Source of the DNA: Martensiomyces pterosporus
Taxonomy: Eukaryota; Kickxellomycota; Kickxellomycetes; Kickxellales; Kickxellaceae
Length of the DNA stretch: 64,000 nucleotides
Assembly: GCA_025201845.1 (NCBI GenBank)
Contig: MU603946.1
Coordinates: forward strand, 19,793 to 83,792
Direction of reading: 5' to 3'
The notes below the pieces were generated by a model. That model did no database searches. It was not told the origin of the DNA and saw only the letters and a program-made list of their open reading frames with translations. Of this stretch, positions 21,292 through 32,900 are shown one piece after another. The position numbers and the translations under genes were made by a program. Within the stretch, counting starts at the first letter, position 1. The number at the start of each line of letters is the position of its first letter.

Positions 21292-24200
21292 ATGGAAATA
21301 CCTTCCTTGGCCGAGCTGCAGGCGTCGCTACAGCGGAAGCACAAGAACGAGGACAACAATGTCATTGCTATGGAGTTCTTCAAGAATGGCCTCTTGTATT
21401 TCGTTGAAGGGAACGCCAAATGCTGGTGGTGCTCGTCAGAGACCAACGAGGCTGCAATGGAGATGCTACACCTGTTCTCTATCCAGGAGACAGCTCAGGT
21501 GAAAAGGCTGAAGGATTCGATGGCCGAGCAGCTGTCACGGTGCACTTCGTGCGTTAGCGCGTATTACGAGGCAAAGGTGCGGTTGCGAGAGAGGTACCGC
21601 AAGCAGTATGACCTGGACCGCGTGGACAGCTTCTTTAAAGGCGTCGAGGCGTGGGATGCCGGCCGGATAGTCGCTGTCTTCAGCCGGACCACTACTGCAA
21701 AGGATGGTGTTACTGGGAGGATCGCTTTATATGATGCACTCAGAGCGAAGGAGAACCTCTTGTTCCATGCCGATGTCACTGAGACGGCTACTTGCTACAT
21801 CAAGACGTGCCTTGATTCAGGCAATATGCTCAACATGGGCAGTCGCTTGCTGCCAGGCTTTTTCACGCTGTGCTTCAGCACTGACCAGCGGGTCAGAGGC
21901 TGGGCCTGGCGCTCGCTGAAACTTGCAAGTAGCAAAGGGTCGGCGGCGTTCGAAGCAGAGTCCGTCACATTGGTCTTTGCCGGTGTACTCCATATGCTTG
22001 CAAGGATGGCCGATCCGAACAACCCGTATCCCGTAGCGAAACAGAAGCCCGTCGTTGGGCTCGACGAGGTCACTTTTGAGTTTTCAGCGGACGACGTGTG
22101 GCGTGGATTGCACACCTCGCTTGGACGGCTTTCCAAGAGCGCAAGAGAGGACTTGGTTGGCCATGTCGATGGGTTCCCTGTCATCGTGTGCAAGAGCTTG
22201 CTTGGCATAGCCGGGCTAGAGTTCATCTATGCTATCCGAGCGTTCTCCATCATCCTTGGGTCGGCTGAGAAGAAGCGCGTCTGGCCGCTGATCTCTAGCG
22301 TTGTGGGCAGCTGCTCGGCAGCCGATATTGCCATGCTTGCCATCAACCACATCGCCATCCGAGGCAGGTTCCGTGGCAGCGACCCCGCAATGGCCACGCT
22401 GAGCGACAATACGCTTCTGCTTGCCAACCGACATGCAAAGCCAGCTCTCGACTGGATCACTCCATTTATCGAGTCTTTGTGCTTGCCACAGGATCATGCA
22501 GCAATCGAGGCACTGCTCATTGGCCTGCTCTTTGGCATACGGTCGGATTCTGCCGTGCAAATCGCGTACTCGGCAATTGCAGTCCATACAGCGCTGGCTA
22601 TCATCAAGCACTGCTTCAAGCTGCCTACCGCCGAGAAGATGATGCCTGACGGGAGCTTTGTGCTGAGCAAGCTCCTGAGCAGCAACATGCACGTGATCCT
22701 GGAAATCGCACAGGGCCGCGATCCGCTGTCGGAGAGCGAGCTGCTGATATCAGGGACCGAAGACCTTATCGATGTAATGCTGCAAGACGGCTTGGACTGC
22801 ACATTCCGCGCGTTTTCAGGGTTTAGCGAGATGGCGCAGGCTGCTCAAAAGAAGAGCAGCTCGCAGCCCATGACTGCCGGCGGGGAAGTCGGAGCGCCGC
22901 CTGTGTTGATACACTTGCCAGTTCTATGGGCAGGCGTTCTGAAGGATCCGCAGAACACAAACATAGCCAAAAAGGCGCTGTATGCGACATCCTATCTTCT
23001 GCTGTTTGATCCGCTACCACCCGATCTGACCAAATGCCTGCCGAGGCCCTGGCGAGACGCCTACGTGCGCTTCGAGAACGAGCGCAAGGATATTTCGATA
23101 TTGCTTGACCAGCTGCTTCAGGTACTGAGCAGCAGCTTGCAGGACGTCGACATCGAGGCGAGAATGGACTTTGAGCAGGATATCCTCTCTTCGCTGCTTC
23201 GGCACCTGGTGTCGCCCACCGAGATGGTGCACGATGCCATACTGCAGATTCTACGACCTGCATCGCTCGACTCCAGCGACGACGAGGACCAAGCGGCGTA
23301 CAACAGACGGGCAGGGTTCAGCGATACGGAGCGCGACCTTGTATGCTACGAGCTATTCAAGAGGTACGGCGATCGGTTCTTCGAGTGCCTGACCGAGATT
23401 GCCAGCGACTGCAAGGTTCTGGTGAGCCACAGCCGGCCGGCGTACTCGTGCAGCGCCAATATCGCTAGGCTTGGGCGGTCCTCGATATCTGCCGTCAGCG
23501 ACTCTATAGGCTCGCGCAGCTCTGAGGCCATGGCAAGGCTGTTTTTCGCCTTTTGCAGCCTGCTTGGATCGATTCTGCATGCCAGCTCCGACGATGCCAT
23601 TCAAGCCGGCGGCCAAGGCATCTATTCAGCATCAGTGCTCGAGGTGTTCAAGACTGTCTACAACATGCTCAACACTGTGGAGTTTTCGGGAATCGTGCGA
23701 ATGGTCAAGGACAGCAGTCGCTTGGACGAGGCAGAGGCGATGGACGCCCTATCGACCTGTGTCTCGCAGATGCTCAACTATCTTGTGGGCGGCGACGAGC
23801 TTGGCGTTGCAGCAGGTATCATCAAGACGTTTGGACTTGTCGCTGGCGGCCTGGCTGCTACACCAGGCACATCTATGCTTTACCCGATCGAAACCGTGCA
23901 AGCGCTCGTTGACGGGGAGAGCGGCAACCTTGCTCCCGACCTGCGCAGGCTGCTGTCCACTATCACCAAGCAGGCTGTGTGGGAGCCGCGGTCAATCATT
24001 GCATCGAAGACCAAGCCAGTTCAAATCATCATTGACGACGACGAGGCGTTTCCCGACTTGAATGGGCTCGATCTCATGGACATTATGGACGATACGCCCG
24101 TGGACTCTGCAGAAGCCATCGCCTATTCGCAGCCCTCGCATCATACGCCAAGCTACGATTTCATGGGCGGCTCCACTCTGAGATCCATGCGTGCGATGGA

Positions 24201-27200
24201 GCCATCGGGTAGCCTGCAGACGCAAGAGAAGCCTGCAAAGACGGAATCTCCGAGCCTGCCACAGCAGGAAGTGCAGATTGTGCAGCTCACTCCAGCGGAT
24301 GCTGTAGCTGCCAATCGCCGGAAGCAGGTGTCTATGGAGCACTGGTTTGCTCGAGCAAAGACTGGCAGCGCTAGCCTGACCTCGCAAGTCGCACCCAAGA
24401 CCGCAGCAGCTGGCACGAAAAAGCCTGCTGCCTCATCAGCAGCGGCTAGCAAGAAAGCAAAGTCTGGTAGCGGGGGTGCCGGATTGCTCAGCCAGATGCG
24501 GAGCAGCTTTGCGCATGAGCGCAAGGACATGCAGCTGAACCAAAAGCCAAAGCCTGCTCTTAAGCAGAGTGTCAAGGCGCCCAGATCTCTGTCAACTGTG
24601 CCTGCTAACAAGTGGGATAGCCGAAGAGCAATGGATATCGAGGAAGATGACGGCGCTGGCTTGGCTCTTCCCATCTATGTGCGCAATGCTTCAAAGACGG
24701 CTCTTGCAGAGCTCGAGCGAGAGCAAAAGAGCCATGCCAAGAGCGACGCCGCAAAGTCGTCTGTGCCTGCTACACCTGACACTACTGCACCTGCTTCGCA
24801 CCACAGAGGCTCAGCCTATACCAGCACTGACGAGAGCGACGAGTCTAGCTCAGACGACGGCGAAGATGACAAGGGGGAGAATGGCGGCCTCGCTGGGCTG
24901 ATAAAGATCCGTAAGACGCCCGCAAAGGCGCAGCCGAAACGGTCGATCAAGTTTATTTCGCTCAATGGCGGCACAGCGACCAGCGGCATGCGCAGCCATG
25001 GTGGTGGCAGCGTGTTCTTTGACCAGCAAGCACGCGACCGAGCAATCGCAGAGCAGAAAGCGAAGATGCGCCTAACGCCGAGCATGAGCATTCTGCACAA
25101 GCGGCTGCTTGGCTGGAAGTACGAGGAGGAAGGCGCTCTCCCTCCGGACACGAACCTGTCGGAGCTGGCCAAGATCCCGGATCAGTTTGCGGACTGCAGC
25201 GAATATGCGCGTGTGTTCGAGCCGCTGCTGTTGCTCGAGTGCTGGGCGCAGTTTCAGCGAGCGAAGGAGGAGACCATGTTTAGCGAGCCATGCGAGGCTG
25301 TGCTCCAGTCGCGCATGAGCGAGGACGACTTCCAGGACATCACGTACCTTGTTTCGGTTGCTGATGCAAAGGACATGGTTGAAAACGACGTCGTTGTGTT
25401 TGCTGAGAGCATGTCGCGCGAGAAGCGATATGCGCAAGGGATACCGGCGATCGGGATGGGCAATGCCGGAGTCTCCAGCGGCAAGCCCAGCAGCGCGCAG
25501 GCCCCCGGAATCAACAGCAGGTTTGCCGGCAGGCAGACGTTCTTGGCAAAGGTTCAGAACCGGGTGTTTGGGAAGGACAGCGTGCAGGTTGTTGTGCGTG
25601 TGTTTTTCCAGGGAGCGCGCCTGGCATTGTTCCTGAACAAGCTTGTTTTGAAATCCATGTGGGAGTTCTTCAAGCTATACAGCCTGACGCCTATGCACCG
25701 TGAGTATGCTGCGCTGCGGTCGCTGCCGTATCTTAACGAGAAGCTGGTCGAGGAGGTGCTTGCTCCGCGGCCGATCGTGCACGAGGCGCTGGGCAGGCTT
25801 GAGGTGCAGGAGTGTATGAAAACGCATGCCCTCAACCAGCCGCAGGCCGAGGCCGTTGTTTCTGCCATCAAGCGGGATCACGGGTTTACGCTCATCCAGG
25901 GACCGCCTGGAACTGGAAAGACAAAGACAATCTTGGGGCTTTCGGGAGCGCTGCTGTCCCGGGACAAACAGCGAGAGTCGGCAGAGGATTCCAATGCAGG
26001 CAATGAGCGTGACCCAAAGCCCAGAAAAAGGAATAACAAGCTGCTTATCTGTGCCCCGAGTAACGCGGCTGTGGACGAGATTGTCAAACGGCTGAAGAGC
26101 GGAATCCGCGACGAGAAGGGCCGCACATTCCACCCCAGCGTCGTTCGTGTGGGTCTGTCGGACAGCATCAGCAGCACAGTGCGCGACACTACGCTGGACT
26201 TTCTCATGGAGAAGGCGCTCAACGCGTTCCAAGTCGGCCAGGACGACGAGACGGGCGACGACGGCAACATGGCGTCCAAGGACGGCGGCATCAGCGCTGC
26301 ACAGAACAACCTGCTTCTCAGCGTGGCCGGGCGCAATCACCGCGAAGGCAAGGTTGTAAACATGGCGGCGAATGCAAAGCAGGAGCACAGGATGGCTATC
26401 GAGACGCAGAAATCGCTGCGCCGGCAGCTGGATATGGTCAACGAGGAGATTCGCGAGCTGGACTCCCAGATGCAAAGCATCGACCCTAGCGACGCCAGCG
26501 CAATGAGAGAGCTGCGCGACAAGTTCCGGCAGACGAACGAGAAGAAAAAGAGCATCTACCAAAGGCTCGACACAGAGCGAGGGCGAGCACGCGAGGCTTC
26601 AAAGACCATCGATGCCACAAAGCACAAGATCAGGCTGCAGATTTTGCAAAAGACAGACATTCTCTGCTGCACACTCAGCGGCAGTGGCCACGACATCCTG
26701 ACCAGCATCAACTGCACGTTTGATACGGTCATTATCGACGAGGCAGCGCAAAGCGTGGAACTCTCTTGCCTGATTCCGCTCAAGTACGGGTGCGAGCGGT
26801 GCATTCTGGTTGGAGACCCTAACCAGCTGCCGCCCACAGTGCTGTCGCAAGCAGCTGCCCAGCACATGTATAACCAGAGCATGTTTGTGCGTATCCAGAA
26901 GAGCAGCCCAGAGTCCGTCAACCTGCTGAGCATCCAGTACCGGATGCACCCCGAGATATCCGTGTTCCCTTCCAGGCTGTTCTACGAGTCCCGGCTGAAG
27001 GACGGGCCAGAGATGGCGAAGAAGCAGACAGCGCCGTGGCACGCCAACCCGAAGTACCCGCCGTTTATGTTCTTCAACATCTGGATGGGCAAGGAGCAAG
27101 CGGGCAGGTCCCACTCGGTATTCAACACGGCAGAGGCTGATGCTGCTGTCCAGCTGGTCCAGAACATCTGCAGGGACTACCCAAACGTCGAGTTCAAGCA

Positions 27201-28533
27201 GAAAATCGGCGTTATCACGCCATACAAGCAGCAGCTGCGTGTGCTGACCGAAAAGTTCACCAAGAGCTTTGGAGCGAAAGTCACAGATGCGATCGAGTTC
27301 AACACTGTGGATGGATTCCAGGGACAGGAGAAGGAGATCATCATATTCTCTTGTGTGCGCGCTGGAGGATCGGGTGTCGGTTTCCTTGCTGATGAGCGCC
27401 GAATGAATGTTGGTTTGACGCGCGCACGGAAGTCGCTCTTTATTCTGGGCAACTCGAATATGCTTGTCGTTAGCCCGCTGTGGAAGAGCCTGATTGACGA
27501 TGCCACAAGGCGAGATCTGCTCAAGGACAGCCCGCTGCCGCTGTTCGGCCGGCATACCAGCCATGGCTTGCCATTCGACAACCTTCTTAACGACGCAGCG
27601 AGGAAGGAGGCGGGAGACGGCGATGGCGAGGGCGACCGAGCAGAGTTTATCATGGAGAAGCTTGACGACTCGGCGCTAAAAAGGCTGAATGATGCAATCG
27701 CCAGGCCGGATGCAAGTAAGCGGACAGATTCGCGCTTGGGATCGGATGCGGATGCCAACTCTGACTCGGGCTCAGACTCGGACTCTGACTCGGATTCAGG
27801 CGACAATGGCGATGCAGCCGATGGACGCAAAAGGAAGCACTCGGCGCTGCAGGAGATGGCAGCTACCAGTGCGCACAGCAAGAGCAGTGGCAGTGGCAGT
27901 GGCAGCGGTGATGACAGAAAGCGGATCAAGGTGTCACGCAAGCCAGGCGACAGGCATCCGGAGCACACTGGCGTGTCGCATCGTCAGGAAAGCAGCTCAG
28001 ACTCTCCGTCTGCGGCAAAAGCTCGTCGCGTTCCACATCCAGCTTCGCGGCCAGTAGCTGTAGCCATTCCTGTTGGTGGGCACAAACGCCAGCAGTCACC
28101 ACATGTCGAAGCAGCAGCACGAGGCGGCCATGCTGCCAGCAGCCGGCCTGCGTTAACGGCTGCTATGCGTGAAAAGCAGCGCAGCAGCTTGTTTATACCC
28201 AAAAAGGGCCGCCGTGGTCGTGGCGGTGGTCCTGTCCCTCATTCGGCACCCACACAGGATGCCCATAGAAGCGAACATAGGGCAGCAGCGACCCCCGTCG
28301 CAGTGCCCTCGGTCGCTACCCACCCTGAAACAAATAGTCGGCAGCCTAGTCGCGACAGAAGCGATCCCAGGACCTCGACGTCGCAGCCAAAAGCACGGCA
28401 CAAGCGCAAGGGCGGGCTGTTCCGGCCGCCCGTAGACACTGATACTGGCAGCAGGCGTGGGAGAGGTGGAGGCGACAGCAGCAGCAGCAACCGCGACGAT
28501 ATGATCTCGGAGATGCTTGAGCGGCGGCGCTGA
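21292..28533 (+). CDS. SEN1: SEN1-type superfamily 1B RNA/DNA helicase
   Basis: 2413 residues, one coding exon, near the length of budding yeast Sen1 (2231). The large helical N-terminal region (about 1-900) matches the Sen1 N-terminal domain layout. A disordered linker follows, then the helicase core: Walker A GPPGTGKT at 1537-1544, a coiled 'prong'-like insert around 1690-1790, DEAAQ near 1816, GDPNQLPPT near 1842, QYRMHPE near 1882, GFQGQE near 2009 and VGLTRAR near 2040. The tail is disordered, with an SD-repeat (about 2155-2175) and basic Arg/Gly patches that could act in nuclear localisation. Sen1 terminates short non-coding RNA polymerase II transcripts with Nrd1-Nab3 in yeast and resolves R-loops. 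All SF1B motifs are intact. Confidence 0.95.
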   Translation: MEIPSLAELQASLQRKHKNEDNNVIAMEFFKNGLLYFVEGNAKCWWCSSETNEAAMEMLHLFSIQETAQVKRLKDSMAEQLSRCTSCVSAYYEAKVRLRERYRKQYDLDRVDSFFKGVEAWDAGRIVAVFSRTTTAKDGVTGRIALYDALRAKENLLFHADVTETATCYIKTCLDSGNMLNMGSRLLPGFFTLCFSTDQRVRGWAWRSLKLASSKGSAAFEAESVTLVFAGVLHMLARMADPNNPYPVAKQKPVVGLDEVTFEFSADDVWRGLHTSLGRLSKSAREDLVGHVDGFPVIVCKSLLGIAGLEFIYAIRAFSIILGSAEKKRVWPLISSVVGSCSAADIAMLAINHIAIRGRFRGSDPAMATLSDNTLLLANRHAKPALDWITPFIESLCLPQDHAAIEALLIGLLFGIRSDSAVQIAYSAIAVHTALAIIKHCFKLPTAEKMMPDGSFVLSKLLSSNMHVILEIAQGRDPLSESELLISGTEDLIDVMLQDGLDCTFRAFSGFSEMAQAAQKKSSSQPMTAGGEVGAPPVLIHLPVLWAGVLKDPQNTNIAKKALYATSYLLLFDPLPPDLTKCLPRPWRDAYVRFENERKDISILLDQLLQVLSSSLQDVDIEARMDFEQDILSSLLRHLVSPTEMVHDAILQILRPASLDSSDDEDQAAYNRRAGFSDTERDLVCYELFKRYGDRFFECLTEIASDCKVLVSHSRPAYSCSANIARLGRSSISAVSDSIGSRSSEAMARLFFAFCSLLGSILHASSDDAIQAGGQGIYSASVLEVFKTVYNMLNTVEFSGIVRMVKDSSRLDEAEAMDALSTCVSQMLNYLVGGDELGVAAGIIKTFGLVAGGLAATPGTSMLYPIETVQALVDGESGNLAPDLRRLLSTITKQAVWEPRSIIASKTKPVQIIIDDDEAFPDLNGLDLMDIMDDTPVDSAEAIAYSQPSHHTPSYDFMGGSTLRSMRAMEPSGSLQTQEKPAKTESPSLPQQEVQIVQLTPADAVAANRRKQVSMEHWFARAKTGSASLTSQVAPKTAAAGTKKPAASSAAASKKAKSGSGGAGLLSQMRSSFAHERKDMQLNQKPKPALKQSVKAPRSLSTVPANKWDSRRAMDIEEDDGAGLALPIYVRNASKTALAELEREQKSHAKSDAAKSSVPATPDTTAPASHHRGSAYTSTDESDESSSDDGEDDKGENGGLAGLIKIRKTPAKAQPKRSIKFISLNGGTATSGMRSHGGGSVFFDQQARDRAIAEQKAKMRLTPSMSILHKRLLGWKYEEEGALPPDTNLSELAKIPDQFADCSEYARVFEPLLLLECWAQFQRAKEETMFSEPCEAVLQSRMSEDDFQDITYLVSVADAKDMVENDVVVFAESMSREKRYAQGIPAIGMGNAGVSSGKPSSAQAPGINSRFAGRQTFLAKVQNRVFGKDSVQVVVRVFFQGARLALFLNKLVLKSMWEFFKLYSLTPMHREYAALRSLPYLNEKLVEEVLAPRPIVHEALGRLEVQECMKTHALNQPQAEAVVSAIKRDHGFTLIQGPPGTGKTKTILGLSGALLSRDKQRESAEDSNAGNERDPKPRKRNNKLLICAPSNAAVDEIVKRLKSGIRDEKGRTFHPSVVRVGLSDSISSTVRDTTLDFLMEKALNAFQVGQDDETGDDGNMASKDGGISAAQNNLLLSVAGRNHREGKVVNMAANAKQEHRMAIETQKSLRRQLDMVNEEIRELDSQMQSIDPSDASAMRELRDKFRQTNEKKKSIYQRLDTERGRAREASKTIDATKHKIRLQILQKTDILCCTLSGSGHDILTSINCTFDTVIIDEAAQSVELSCLIPLKYGCERCILVGDPNQLPPTVLSQAAAQHMYNQSMFVRIQKSSPESVNLLSIQYRMHPEISVFPSRLFYESRLKDGPEMAKKQTAPWHANPKYPPFMFFNIWMGKEQAGRSHSVFNTAEADAAVQLVQNICRDYPNVEFKQKIGVITPYKQQLRVLTEKFTKSFGAKVTDAIEFNTVDGFQGQEKEIIIFSCVRAGGSGVGFLADERRMNVGLTRARKSLFILGNSNMLVVSPLWKSLIDDATRRDLLKDSPLPLFGRHTSHGLPFDNLLNDAARKEAGDGDGEGDRAEFIMEKLDDSALKRLNDAIARPDASKRTDSRLGSDADANSDSGSDSDSDSDSGDNGDAADGRKRKHSALQEMAATSAHSKSSGSGSGSGDDRKRIKVSRKPGDRHPEHTGVSHRQESSSDSPSAAKARRVPHPASRPVAVAIPVGGHKRQQSPHVEAAARGGHAASSRPALTAAMREKQRSSLFIPKKGRRGRGGGPVPHSAPTQDAHRSEHRAAATPVAVPSVATHPETNSRQPSRDRSDPRTSTSQPKARHKRKGGLFRPPVDTDTGSRRGRGGGDSSSSNRDDMISEMLERRR

Positions 28534-28559
28534 AGCCGCCGACTGAAAGCATGTCTGCA

Positions 28560-28565
28560 CACGTG
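28560..28565. promoter_or_regulatory. CACGTG E-box upstream of BET2
   Basis: CACACGTGAC context, 162 bases before the BET2 start codon in the 193-base gap after SEN1. Confidence 0.4.
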
Positions 28566-28726
28566 ACATGCCACCAGGTTACCCAAAAGGCTGTGCTGCT
28601 GCGTTTCACTTCCTAGAGCTCGACGAAACTCGGCAACCAAGAAAACCGATCAAACTCGTCCTATATCTTTTTGTTCTGTCTCTCTATTGTACAGCTTCTG
28701 CCGCATTGCTGATGCGCATTTAAAAC

Positions 28727-29743
28727 ATGACAAATAACCCGAGCAACACTGAAGACCACGGCGGCTTGCTGGTTGAAAAGCATATCGAGTACATCAAGAG
28801 CCTCGACAAGAAGCAGGATGAGCTCGAGTACTGGATGACCGAGCACCTGCGTGTAAGCGGAATCTACTGGGGACTAGTGGCACTGCAGCTGCTGGGCCGT
28901 GCTAACGACGCCTTTGACAAAGATGCTGTGGTTGAGTACGTCCTGAGCTGCCACAACGCCGACGGCGGGTTCGGCGGGCACAAGGGCCACGACTCGCACC
29001 TTTTGTACACGATGAGCGCAGTGCAAACCCTGGTCATGTACGACTCCCTGGACAAGGTGGACGCTCGGAGAGTGATCCAGTACGTCAAGGCGCGGCAAGA
29101 CCCCGCGACTGGCGAGGTGAGCGGGGACGAGTGGGGCGAGAAGGACACGAGGTTCGCGTTTATATCCCTTGCCATTCTCTCGTTCTTCGGGGCGGAGGAC
29201 GAACTAAACATTGACGGCGTTGTTGCCTATGTCCAAAGGTCAATGAACTACGACGGCGGGTTTGGAAGTGGCCCTGGGGGCGAGTCCCACGCTGCCCAAG
29301 TGTTCACGTGCCTGGCAGCCCTGGCGATTGCACGTAGGCTCGATGTGGTCGACAGGGAGCGGCTGTCGAAGTGGCTGGCTGAGCGGCAGCTGAAGTCGGG
29401 CGGACTGAATGGGCGCCCGCAGAAGATGGAGGACGTGTGCTACTCGTGGTGGGTGCTCTCGTCGCTGCAGATCCTGGGCCGCGTGCACTGGATCGACAGG
29501 GAGCGGCTGTGCGGCTTCATCCTGTCTGCGCAGGATCCAGATGCTGGCGGCATCGCCGACCGTCCTGGAAACATTGCAGACGTGTACCACACGTGCTTTG
29601 GCATCGCCGGTTTGTCGCTGGCGGGATTCGGGGGGTGTGAGCTGGCGGAGGTGGACCCCGTGTACTGCATGCCCGTCAAGGTCATCGAGAGAGCCGGGCT
29701 GCGGTCGTGGACCGAGCACCTCCCCAGGGGCTGGGGTCTGTAG
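28727..29743 (+). CDS. BET2: Rab geranylgeranyltransferase beta subunit
   Basis: 338 residues, single exon, close to yeast Bet2 (325). Prenyltransferase repeats are evident, each with a GGF/GGI-type core (NADGGFGG, NYDGGFGS, SGGLNGR, DAGGIAD). Zinc ligands are in place: Asp236 and Cys238 in MEDVCYSWW and His288 in DVYHTCFG. With the alpha subunit (Bet4) and Rab escort protein, the enzyme adds geranylgeranyl groups to the C-terminal cysteines of Rab GTPases, which is required for vesicle traffic. The gene converges with PKC1, leaving about 208 bases between stops. The length, repeats and ligands separate it from the farnesyl- and GGTase-I beta subunits, which are usually longer. Confidence 0.94.
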   Translation: MTNNPSNTEDHGGLLVEKHIEYIKSLDKKQDELEYWMTEHLRVSGIYWGLVALQLLGRANDAFDKDAVVEYVLSCHNADGGFGGHKGHDSHLLYTMSAVQTLVMYDSLDKVDARRVIQYVKARQDPATGEVSGDEWGEKDTRFAFISLAILSFFGAEDELNIDGVVAYVQRSMNYDGGFGSGPGGESHAAQVFTCLAALAIARRLDVVDRERLSKWLAERQLKSGGLNGRPQKMEDVCYSWWVLSSLQILGRVHWIDRERLCGFILSAQDPDAGGIADRPGNIADVYHTCFGIAGLSLAGFGGCELAEVDPVYCMPVKVIERAGLRSWTEHLPRGWGL

Positions 29744-29951
29744 AAAGCGCCCGACGGCCGCTGCCCCGCTCTTGCCGCAGCCTGGCACCCGCAGGCGCTG
29801 CCGAGGACATCACAGAGGAAGGTGCGTTTCAATTAGTTGAAGTTATTAGAAAAAGAGAGAGGTATGAAGCTGAAAGACGGAGAAACGGAGGAAAGGGGGT
29901 AATTAGCTATGTAAGGAGAGTGGAAAATAGAAATAAAGAGGCATCGGGGGC

Positions 29952-32900
29952 TCAGCGAGTCCACTTCTCGGCCTTTCCGGCCCAGGGCGAGACGTAGTCA
30001 AAGTCGCTAAACTCGACCTGGTCCTCGCGGTCGATGGTGTTGGTGGGCGTGAGCAGGGGCTTCTCGTTCGTGAACTCTGGGTCAAAGTTGGACACATCGA
30101 AGCGGCCGCGAATTTCGGGGACATACAGCGGGGTGATGCGCTTGTTGAGCACGTCGTCCCAGTTCGTGCCAGCAAAGAACGAGTGCGCCATGATATCCTC
30201 GGCGTCGTTGAGCCCCGATCCCAGGCGCTTGGCAGGCTCCTTCTCCAAGAGCGCCTGGCAGATGAACACCGAGTCCCTGGACATTTTCACGGGGTACAGG
30301 ATCTCGTCTTCGAGAATGGACTCGAAGATCTCGTCCTCGTCCTCGCCGTGGAACGGCGACGTGCCCAGGATCATCTCGTAGATCAGCACGCCAAACGCCC
30401 ACCAGTCGACCGCACGCCCATACCGCTGCTCCAGGACAATTTCGGGGGCCATAAACTCGGGGGTGCCGCAGAACGTGATTGTGGTCTGCCCGTACCCCAT
30501 GTTCTCCTTGCACAGCCCGTAGTCGGCGATCTTCACATGCCCCTCGTTGTCCAGCAGGATGTTGTCGAGCTTGAGATCGCGGTAGATGATGCCGGCCTTG
30601 TGGAAGTACGCCAGGCCAAGCAGAATCTCGCACGCAAAGAACTTTGCCCTCCTCTCGCCGAACGCGCCCAGCTTCTGCACGTGCATCATCAAGTCGCCGC
30701 CCGAGATGTACTCCATGGCGAAGAAGATGTGGTTGTTGGTCTGGAAGCACGAGTGCAGCCCGATGAGGAACGGGTGCCGCTCCTTGTTGGCGATCAGAAG
30801 CACGCGCTTCTCGGACCTGGTGCTCTCAAACTCCTCGTGCTCGACGATAAACTCCTTCTTCAGAACCTTGATCGCATACAGCTTGGCCGACGACTTCTCC
30901 TCGGAGAGCATGACCTTGCCAAAGTTACCCTTGCCAAGAACCTTGAGGAACTTGAAGTCGTCGATACCGACCTGACGGGGCGCCTGTGTGGCCGCCGCCA
31001 CAGGCTGCTGCTGCTGCATTGCCTGGCGGATCTGCTGCTTGGCGGCACCGCTGATGTCGGGCTTGGACACGGCCATCGGCCCTTGGCTCTGTGCAGCTTG
31101 CTGCGGACGAGTTTGCACTTGGCCTTGGAGTGCACCTGCTCCTCCCACACTGTACAGCGACTGGTGAGGCTGTTGGTGCTGATGCTGCTGCTGGGCAATG
31201 CTCTCTACGCGCTGCTGGGACTGTTGGTAGGCTTGCTGCCTCTGCTGCTGCTGCTGCTGCTGCTGCTGGTAAATAGACGACATCATAGGTTGAGGACCAC
31301 CAGCCTGCGGCTGCACAGTGGACTGAGGCCTGGGTGGCGCATAAAGCTGCTGCTGCTGAACAGAGGGGGGCATCTGCTGGTAACGCTGCTGCTGGGGCGA
31401 CTGCTGCTGCTGCTGTTGCTGCTGCTGTTGCTGCTGCTGTTGTTGTTGTGGTGGTGGCTGGAACTGGTTTTGCTGCTTGGCTTGCTGAACCTGCTGGATC
31501 TGCTGCTGGTAGTAGCTAGGAGGCTGCACGTTTGACGGCTGGTATCCGCCAGCCTGACCGGTGCGGTGCTCCGAGGGCGAGCCCATCGACAGGGGCCTCT
31601 GCTGCTGTGGCTGCTGCATAGGCGACTTGTTGGCCGATTTGATGGGAATAAACTCGTTCGAGTTCTCGCGCTGGTGGGTCGGCGCAGCGCCCTGGCTCAG
31701 CCGTGGCGGAATGGGCGAGATGGGCGACATGCTCGACGTCTGGCGCGGGTACGGCAGCGTCTGCTGCGTGGGCGGCGGCATGTTGAGAGACGGCAGCTGC
31801 ATGTGCTGGAGCCTGCTCTGGAGCCCAGCCACCTGGGGGTCCACGGGCGGTGCATCAATGGCACCAGGCGCCATGGGCTTCCTCGCCACCGTGTCACGCT
31901 TCGTGAGGACCTTTGGCTGGGGCACAGCCGCGCCCTTTGCGCGCTTGACCTCCTGCACCATTATGCTTGCGCGTATCATGTCCAGGCCACAGAAGTGCGG
32001 CACACAGGCCATGCACCCCGAATGGCAAGTGGTCGAGCACTCTGTGCACTTGAGCACACGCCTGCCGATAGTCAGCATAAGGCCGCAGTGGCAGCACCAG
32101 TTGGCGCCGATGTTGGTTGTCTGCTCCCAGCGATGCGGGATGCGGTGCTTGATGATCTCCGTCGGGTCTTCTTCGCCCGCCACAGGGCCCGAGAGACAGT
32201 GCATGACGACGCGCTGGACGCACTTTTGGTGCACAAACAGCTGGCAGTCGTCGCACTGCTGGCCAACGTCGTTGACAATGTGCTCCCCGCAGACCGCGCA
32301 CTTCATGATCGTGTACGTGTGCAGCGGGTAGAAGTGGTGGCCGCACATCTCGGTGCACGGACCCCTGCGCTTGCGCACAGCAGCCTTGCGACCCAGGCGC
32401 GACTGCTGGCGGCGTCTTGGCGCCTCCTTGATGAAGTTGACCCAGAGCTCAATCTGGCCCTGCGACTCGACGTCCCAGTAGCTGAGCACGCCAGGGCCAG
32501 CACCGCCAGGCGGCGCGGGCGCAGCAGGCGAGCCTGGGTGCTGCTGGTGGTGCGCAGAAGCCGGGGTACCCGGGGCACTGCCGCCGTTATTGCTGGGCGG
32601 CTGCACGCCTCGAGCCACCTGGTCGGCAGTGGTCCAGCCGTCCGAGGACTCAGCAACCATCTCCTTCTTGCGGATATCCTCGTATATGTCCGAGAGGCGG
32701 ATCCACATGAGGCCGACCAGATAGTCCTGGTCGCCGCGCTCGAAGACGGAGAGCTCCACCTCGGACGCCTTCTTGACGTCCATCTCAAAGTAGTGGTTGA
32801 AGATCGAGTCCCTGACAATCGGCGTGGTGCCACGTGTCTTTCCGTCAACCTTGACCACGACAAACTGCTGGGCGCCGCGGTACTCGGTTGTGCGGATTGG

